Assembly (NCBI GenBank): GCA_900552925.1 | Contig: USBH01000053.1 | Span: 1-9,217 of the forward strand | DNA: 9,217 nucleotides | Reading direction: 5' to 3' | Source: an uncultured Oscillospiraceae bacterium | Lineage (GTDB): Bacteria; Bacillota; Clostridia; Oscillospirales; Acutalibacteraceae | Part shown: piece after piece, positions 5,171 to 9,217 of the stretch | How the letters are laid out: each line of letters opens with the position of its first letter | How positions within the stretch are numbered: the first letter of the stretch is position 1 | The notes under the pieces: generated by a model | The model's input: the letters and a program-made list of their open reading frames with translations, nothing else | Told to the model about the DNA's origin: nothing | Databases searched by the model: none | Position numbers and translations under genes: made by a program

Positions 5171-6769
5171 ATGGCGGTTCTGATACGCGGCGCGGAGATT
5201 TTCGACGGCGGGGGCGGCGCGCCGTTTTTCGGCGACGTCCTCGTGCGCGGGGAAAAGATCGAGGCGGTCGGCCCGCATCTGCCGGCGCCGCCGGACGCGG
5301 AGGTCCTCGACGCCAAGGGGCGGATGCTCTGCCCCGGCTTCATCGACATCCACCGCCACGCCGACGTGCAGCCGCTCCTTGGCTGGGACGCGCAGGCCGA
5401 GCTGCGGCAGGGCATCACGACGTCGGTTTCCGGCAACTGCGGCATCTCGCTGACGCCGTCCGCCGCGCCGTATCGCGCGGAGCAGCGCGCATTTTCGGCC
5501 GCGGTGCTCGGCCCGGTGCCGGCGGACGCGCCCGACACGTACCGCAGCTATGCGGAGCGGCTCGGGAAAGCCGCGCTGCCGCTCGACTTCGCGGCGATGA
5601 TCGGCACCGGCGCGGTGCGCATCAGCCTCAAGGGCTTTTCGCCCGCGCCGTTCACGGCGGCGGAGCTTGAAAGGGCCGCGGCCTGCGTGGAGGAGGCGCT
5701 CGCGCTCGGCGCGCCCGGCGTTTCCTGCGGCATCATGTACATGCCCGAATGTTTCAACAGCTTTGCGGAGTACGCTGCGATGCTGCGCCCGCTCGGCCGG
5801 TACGGCCGCCCGCTCACGGCGCACATCCGCGGCGAGGGCGACGGCCTTGTCGAGAGCGTCGAGGAGGTTATCCGCATCGCCGAAGCCGTCGGCTGCCCGC
5901 TCGAGATCAGCCACTTCAAGTCCTGCGGCATGCAGAACTGGGGGCGGGAGATCTACCGCGCGATCGACCGCATCGAGGCGGCGCGCGCCCGCGGGCTCGA
6001 CGTGACCTGCGACTTTTACCCCTACTGCGGCGGCTCGACGATGCTCACGACGATGCTGCCGCCGGCGCTTTGCGCGGACGGCGTGGACGCGGCCTGCGAC
6101 CGGCTCGGCACGGCCGCGGGCGTGGAGGAATTCCGCCGCGCGGTGCGGAAAACGTACCCGGGCTGGGACAACTACGCCGTTTCGCTCGGCTGGGACCGCA
6201 TTCTGGTCGGCACGGCCGCGCTGCCCGAAAACCGGCGCTTCCTCGGCCTTTCCGTCGCGGAGGGCGCGCGGCGGTTCGGCTTCCCGGACGCCGAGGCGCT
6301 CGCCGCGCACCTGATGCACACCGAGGGCGGCGGCTGCGGGATCATCAACCTGAGCATGGACCAGGCGGATGTCGACGCGGTGGCGCGGCTGCCGTATTCG
6401 ATGCTGATCTCCGACGCGCTGTATGCCGAGACGGATACGCCGCACCCGCGGCTGCTCGGCGCGTTCCCGCGCTTCCTGCGCGCGTATGCGTTCGAGCGGG
6501 GCGTCGTCACGCCGCAGGCGGCTGTGCGGAAGATGACGGCGCTGCCGGCTGAGCGGTTCGGCTTTTCGGACCGCGGGCGCATCGCGCCCGGCTGCCGCGC
6601 GGACCTGCTGCTCTTTGACCCGCGCGCGTTCACGGACAACGCGGATTTCTCGGGGCGGAGCGATTTCGCCTCCGGCCTTTCGCTCAGCCTGATCGCCGGC
6701 GAGGCCGTCGTGCGCGAAGACAAACTGACGGGAAAACGCCCCGGGCGCTGGCTTGGGGCGTGCAAATAA
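5171..6769 (+). CDS. N-acyl-D-amino-acid deacylase (D-aminoacylase), amidohydrolase superfamily
   Basis: A 532-residue metal-dependent hydrolase, the usual length for D-aminoacylases. It would release a free D-amino acid and a carboxylate from N-acyl-D-amino acids. It starts at ATG 5171, 7 bases after GGGGAGG (5157-5163). The N-terminal beta-sandwich leads into the barrel motif G-F-I-D-I-H-R-H-A-D, giving the metal ligands His61 and His63. The bridging cysteine of the family is Cys90 in S-G-N-C-G. Further ligands are His218 in T-A-H-I-R-G-E-G-D and His248 in I-S-H-F-K-S. The catalytic aspartate is Asp415 in I-S-D-A-L-Y. The C-terminal sandwich has G-R-I-A-P-G-C-R-A-D-L-L-L-F-D (469-483). All key residues are present, so activity is likely; the acyl group and side chain preferred cannot be told. 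The ridA gene follows 99 bases downstream without an intervening terminator. Related dihydroorotase-like amidohydrolases are a less likely reading. Confidence 0.9.
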   Translation: MAVLIRGAEIFDGGGGAPFFGDVLVRGEKIEAVGPHLPAPPDAEVLDAKGRMLCPGFIDIHRHADVQPLLGWDAQAELRQGITTSVSGNCGISLTPSAAPYRAEQRAFSAAVLGPVPADAPDTYRSYAERLGKAALPLDFAAMIGTGAVRISLKGFSPAPFTAAELERAAACVEEALALGAPGVSCGIMYMPECFNSFAEYAAMLRPLGRYGRPLTAHIRGEGDGLVESVEEVIRIAEAVGCPLEISHFKSCGMQNWGREIYRAIDRIEAARARGLDVTCDFYPYCGGSTMLTTMLPPALCADGVDAACDRLGTAAGVEEFRRAVRKTYPGWDNYAVSLGWDRILVGTAALPENRRFLGLSVAEGARRFGFPDAEALAAHLMHTEGGGCGIINLSMDQADVDAVARLPYSMLISDALYAETDTPHPRLLGAFPRFLRAYAFERGVVTPQAAVRKMTALPAERFGFSDRGRIAPGCRADLLLFDPRAFTDNADFSGRSDFASGLSLSLIAGEAVVREDKLTGKRPGRWLGACK

Positions 6770-6790
6770 ACGACAACCGTTTGAAAAATA

Positions 6791-6846
6791 TTTGTGCCTT
6801 TGCTGCGACGAGGAAAGCGGCAATCGGCTTCGCCGACCGGCACAAA
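6791..6846 (+). ncRNA. Possible three-way-junction leader RNA upstream of ridA
   Basis: Three stems nest exactly. P1 is TTTGTGCC (6791-6798) with GGCACAAA (6839-6846), 8 bp. P2 is TTGCTGC (6800-6806) with GCGGCAA (6817-6823), 7 bp with one T-G wobble and a 10-base purine-rich loop. P3 is TCGGC (6824-6828) with GCCGA (6832-6836), 5 bp with a TTC loop. Only one base (6799) separates P1 from P2, none separates P2 from P3, and two (6837-6838) lie before P1 closes. The ribosome site of ridA starts 7 bases downstream. I do not match it to a named riboswitch. It may be a cis-regulatory RNA, a processing site, or chance folding. Confidence 0.4.
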
Positions 6847-6868
6847 AAAATAAGGAAGGATGATTTTC

Positions 6869-7330
6869 ATGCAGATCGAAAAGAAACTCGAAGAACTCGG
6901 CCTCCAGCTTCCGCCGCCGCCCCCGCGCGGCGGGCTGTACAAGTCCTGCAAGCCGTTCGGCGCGAACCTCGCGTACGTTTCGGGCTGCGGCTGCGTCATC
7001 GACGCGCCGGTCGAGGGCAAGCTCGGCGTCGACTTCACGCTCGAGGAGGGCCAGCGCTATGCGCGCGACGCGATGCTCAACGTGCTTTCGGTGCTGAAGG
7101 CGGAGATCGGCGATCTCGACCGCGTCAAGAGCTGCGTCAAGATCCTCGTTTTCGTCGCGAGCGCGAACGACTTTTACAGCCAGCCCGCCGTCGCGAACGG
7201 CGCGACCGCGCTGCTCGGCGAGCTTTTCGGCGAGGAGATCGGCATCCCCTCGCGTTCGGCCATCGGCGTCAACGTGCTGCCCGGCAATCTCCCGGTGGAG
7301 ATCGAGGCCATGTTTGAGCTGAAGGACTGA
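6869..7330 (+). CDS. RidA-family (YjgF/YER057c/UK114) enamine/imine deaminase
   Basis: A 153-residue cytoplasmic protein of the somewhat longer RidA subgroup (YjgF-like_1). It starts at ATG 6869, 8 bases after AAGGAAGGA (6852-6860); an in-frame ATG at 6860 overlaps that site and is less likely. An N-terminal helix and a Pro-rich turn (14-19) precede the beta strands, including L-A-Y-V-S-G (34-39). The C-terminal signature P-S-R-S-A-I-G-V-N-V-L-P (127-138) holds Arg129, equivalent to the catalytic arginine of E. coli RidA, and V-E-I-E-A follows at 143-147. RidA trimers hydrolyse 2-aminoacrylate and related imines released by PLP enzymes, preventing damage to other PLP enzymes. Its place next to a D-serine dehydratase/D-threonine aldolase-like gene fits that role. 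It is probably co-transcribed with the deacylase, and a strong terminator follows. Confidence 0.9.
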   Translation: MQIEKKLEELGLQLPPPPPRGGLYKSCKPFGANLAYVSGCGCVIDAPVEGKLGVDFTLEEGQRYARDAMLNVLSVLKAEIGDLDRVKSCVKILVFVASANDFYSQPAVANGATALLGELFGEEIGIPSRSAIGVNVLPGNLPVEIEAMFELKD

Positions 7331-7350
7331 GCGCCGCTTCGAACAGACTG

Positions 7351-7388
7351 AAAAATCCCGCAGAGCCTGTGCCCTGCGGGATTTTTTT
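7351..7388. terminator. Bidirectional rho-independent terminator after ridA
   Basis: AAAAATCCCGCAG (7351-7363) pairs perfectly with CTGCGGGATTTTT (7374-7386) around a 10-base loop. Seven T follow on the plus strand (7382-7388) and a run of A precedes the stem. It can therefore also end minus-strand transcription arriving from the remnant at 7387-7569. Confidence 0.92.
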
Positions 7389-7569
7389 ACGGCTTTTTGG
7401 CTTCCCGGACCATGGTCTCCACCACGGCGAAGATGCGCTGCTGCTCCCGGAACGGAAGCTGTTCGATTTCGGCGGAGAGCATGGAAGCCCGCGAGGCGGC
7501 GGTGTTTTCCACAACGTCCGCGAAGATCTGGTCGACCGACGCGCTGCTCGGCGTCGAACGCGCAAGTGA
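7387..7569 (-). pseudogene. C-terminal remnant of an unidentified minus-strand gene
   Basis: On the minus strand this frame gives 60 residues ending in M-V-R-E-A-K-K-P and a TAA at 7389-7387. Codons are strongly G/C at the third position, as in the real genes nearby, and the sequence looks natural: D-Q-I-F-A-D-V-V-E, then L-P-F-R-E-Q-Q-R-I-F-A-V-V-E-T-M-V. No ATG or GTG with a ribosome site begins it; the only in-frame ones are GTG 7512 and ATG 7482. The frame runs upstream straight into the terminator of the next gene, leaving no room for a 5' part. The helical end with a 'preceded by LP...EQ' pattern recalls the tails of small XRE-type regulators, but that is a guess. Most likely a decayed gene that has lost its front; a very short functional protein is less likely. 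Confidence 0.4.
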
Positions 7570-7574
7570 AGAGA

Positions 7575-7620
7575 AAAAGCCCCGCGGGTCGGCTTGATGC
7601 AGGCTGCCCGCGGGGCTTTT
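7575..7620 (-). terminator. Rho-independent terminator of the TPR/NPCBM gene
   Basis: AAAAGCCCCGCGGG (7575-7588) and CCCGCGGGGCTTTT (7607-7620) form a perfect 14-bp stem with an 18-base loop. Read on the minus strand it lies 7 bases after the stop codon and ends in five U, then CUC. It could also work weakly on the plus strand. Confidence 0.9.
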
Positions 7621-7627
7621 GTGCAGA

Positions 7628-9164
7628 TCAGTTGCTGAAGGTCGCGTCGGCCAGGTAGACGTAGCCTGTGGAGCGCAGCGAGTCGAAGCTGCCCTCGACC
7701 TCGATGCGCACGGTCTGCGCGCCGTCGATGACGAGGCTCATGTCGGTCGCGCCGCTGTCGCGCGTGAGGGTGGAGACCTCATACTGCAGGCTGCCGTCCA
7801 CATAGACGCGCACCGTCGCGGAGAAGCCCTCCGCGCTGTCGCCCTCGACGACCCAGGTGCCGCTCAGCAGGCGGTACTGGCCGCCCGGGGCGTACTCGGT
7901 TTCGACGGAGGTCTGGATGACCGGGTAGAGCGCGAAGCTCAGGCCGTTGCCGTAGCTGTTGCCGGCGGCGTCGGCCGCGGTCCAGCCGGAGTCGCAGTCC
8001 GTGCCGCCGCTCGGCGAAAGGTCGGTCAGCAGCACCGGGAACATCGCCTCGTACTCGTCGATGCGCGCGGCGATGTCCGCGTCGTCGCCGAGCAGGTCGT
8101 AAGCGCCCTCGAGCGTCGAAACGGCGGATTCGTAATCGCCGTTGTCGGCATAGCCGGCGGCCTCGTCCAGCACGGCTTCCTTATACTGCTGCCGGTAGGT
8201 CTCGATCTGCTCGGTCAGGCGGTCGTCCTCGCGCGTTGCGTCCTCGAGCAGCTGGATCGCGCCGGCGTAGTCGCCCTCGTCGGCGAAGCCCTGCGCGGTC
8301 TTGAGCAGGCCCTCCACGTAGTCGTCCAGCTCGGCCGCCTGCAGCTCCTCGAGCTTTGCGGCGATGTCCGGGTCGTCGCCGAGCACGTCGCTGCTGTTCA
8401 GCAGCACGGCCTCCGCGCCGCGGTAGTCCTTGCTGTCCGCGAGCGATTGCGCCTCCTCGAGCACCTGCTCCTTATAGGCGGCGCGCACGGCTTCGATCCG
8501 CGCCTGCGCCGCCTCGTAATTCGTGTCGTCCTCGATCACTTCGCCGTAGCGGCTGATGGCCCCGGCCGCTTCGCCGCTCTCCTCGAGGTACTGCGCTTCG
8601 TTGAACGCATCCTTGGAGGCGTTCAGCGCCTCGATGCGGTCGACGGCGGTGTCCAGGTTGCTGTCGGGGAACAGCCGGCGCAGGCGGTCGAGCAGCTCGT
8701 AGGCGGTCGTGTAATCGGTTTCTCCGTTGTTGTAGCGCTCGACGACCGTTTCCGCGTAGGTCTGCATCTCGTCGGCCGTGCCGCGCAGCTCCTCTTCGGA
8801 AAGCTGCGGCAGGATCTGCGTCACGGCGGCGTAGTCGTTCTCTTCGAGCGCGCGGGTCAGCCGCTGCATCGGCGCGTTGAACCACACGGCGATACCGACG
8901 ACCGTCGCGATCACGGCCACGGCGATCGGCAGCGCGATCCAGAGCCATTTCAGCGAGCGCTTTTTGCGCGGCTTGTCCTCGTCGTATTCCTCGTAGACGT
9001 AGTCGTCCCCGTAGGGGATGGGCTCGTTCTCCTGCGGCATGAGGCTGTAGCCCTCCCGGTAAACGGGCGGCTGGGGTTCGGGAAGCTGCTCGCCGGAGGA
9101 GAGCTCCTCCGGAAACGCGTCTTCCGGCGTATCCTCCGCGGCGGGCTCGCCGTCCTGTGCGGAT
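7628..9164 (-). CDS. Membrane-anchored protein with TPR-like repeats and NPCBM-like C-terminal domain (5' partial)
   Basis: About 510 genuine residues, missing the N-terminus because the contig ends in adapter sequence. Order from the N-terminal side: an acidic, proline-rich cytoplasmic region; a basic stretch K-P-R-K-K-R-S; one membrane segment of about 23 residues (8879-8947) following W-L-W-I-A-L; then a long, acidic, helical region (about 8040-8875). That region has repeated units on the pattern Y-A-D-x-G-D-Y-x-x-A-(I/V), typical of TPR-like helical hairpins. The last 135 residues (7631-8035) form a beta-rich domain with G-G-T-D-C-D and Y-x-N-G-L-S-F, resembling NPCBM/NEW2 carbohydrate-binding domains. 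The likely topology is a cytoplasmic N-terminus with repeats and binding domain outside. In Clostridia such proteins often begin with a zinc ribbon, which would lie in the missing part. The substrate is unknown. A strong terminator follows the TGA at 7630-7628. Confidence 0.78.
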
Positions 9165-9217
9165 CTGGCTCTTATACACATCTCCGAGCCCACGAGACTG
9201 CAGCTAATCTCGTATGC
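9165..9217. other. Nextera adapter read-through (sequencing artefact)
   Basis: Bases 9165-9183 match the 19-base Tn5 mosaic end (reverse complement) with one mismatch (G for T at 9168). Bases 9184-9198 are the Nextera read-2 adapter CCGAGCCCACGAGAC. Bases 9199-9206 (TGCAGCTA) sit where the i7 index belongs. Bases 9207-9217 are the start of the P7 flow-cell sequence. None of this is genomic. Translated on the minus strand from GTG 9193 it yields M-G-S-E-M-C-I-R, a false N-terminus. Confidence 0.98.

Noticed and set aside
4964..6823. A 619-residue minus-strand ORF opposite the deacylase gene
   Set aside because: It is rich in Arg, Ala and Glu with no recognisable domain, and it lies wholly opposite a well-supported gene and its leader. 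Such shadow frames are common in GC-rich DNA.
6824..6836. The TCGGC-TTC-GCCGA hairpin as a terminator between the deacylase and ridA
   Set aside because: The stem is only 5 bp and is followed by CC and an A-run, not a T-run, so it would not terminate plus-strand transcription.
7369..7597. Two plus-strand 66-residue ORFs after ridA
   Set aside because: They begin in or just after the terminator loop and are antisense to the coding-like minus-strand remnant, with no ribosome site.
8472..9179. A 235-residue minus-strand ORF in another frame of the TPR/NPCBM gene
   Set aside because: It is an Arg-rich frame shadow that begins inside adapter sequence. The other minus frame has a clear membrane segment and repeats.
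1..9217. CRISPR arrays, tRNA or rRNA genes
   Set aside because: No regularly spaced direct repeats, no cloverleaf-like sequence and no conserved rRNA stretches were seen on either strand.

Overview
The window joins two kinds of DNA. Bases 1 to about 2890 are moderate in GC and carry mobile-element genes: the end of a MazF/PemK-type toxin gene, a small coupled ORF, a large serine recombinase and a decayed IS200-type transposase with its terminal hairpin. From about 2890 the sequence is very GC-rich, with strong G/C bias at third codon positions, and reads as ordinary chromosome. AGGAGG ribosome sites, TTGACA/TATAAT-type promoters, U-tailed terminators and the gene families suggest a high-GC member of the Clostridia (Bacillota), probably gut-associated. 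The lineage is inferred; no rRNA or other marker is present.

Layout. 1-2890: end of an integrative element. The recombinase reading frame does not stop at its natural end. It runs on through a 5'-deleted IS200 tnpA in the wrong frame, so its last 130 or so residues are not recombinase sequence. 2946-3485: a small XRE-type regulator with two membrane segments and its own promoter. 3502-3826: a complete transcription unit (promoter, RBS, terminator) around a Nudix gene that has lost its Nudix box by an apparent in-frame deletion. 3921-7386: a divergent cassette. The minus strand encodes a fold-III PLP enzyme of the D-threonine aldolase/D-serine dehydratase family. The plus strand encodes an N-acyl-D-amino-acid deacylase and a RidA-type imine deaminase. 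Two near-consensus promoters face away from each other between the first two genes. 7387-7569: C-terminal remnant of an unidentified minus-strand gene, between two strong terminators. 7575-9164: minus-strand gene for a membrane-anchored protein with TPR-like repeats and a C-terminal NPCBM-like domain, cut off by the end of the contig.

The three cassette enzymes fit one pathway. The deacylase would free D-amino acids from N-acyl forms, the PLP enzyme would cleave or dehydrate a beta-hydroxy D-amino acid, and RidA would hydrolyse the reactive enamine/imine if the PLP step is a dehydration. The 99-base gap before ridA can fold into a compact three-way junction, the most interesting unexplained signal here.

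Bases 9165-9217 are not biological. They are Nextera transposase end, adapter, an 8-base index and the start of the flow-cell sequence, so the apparent N-terminus of the last gene is an artefact.
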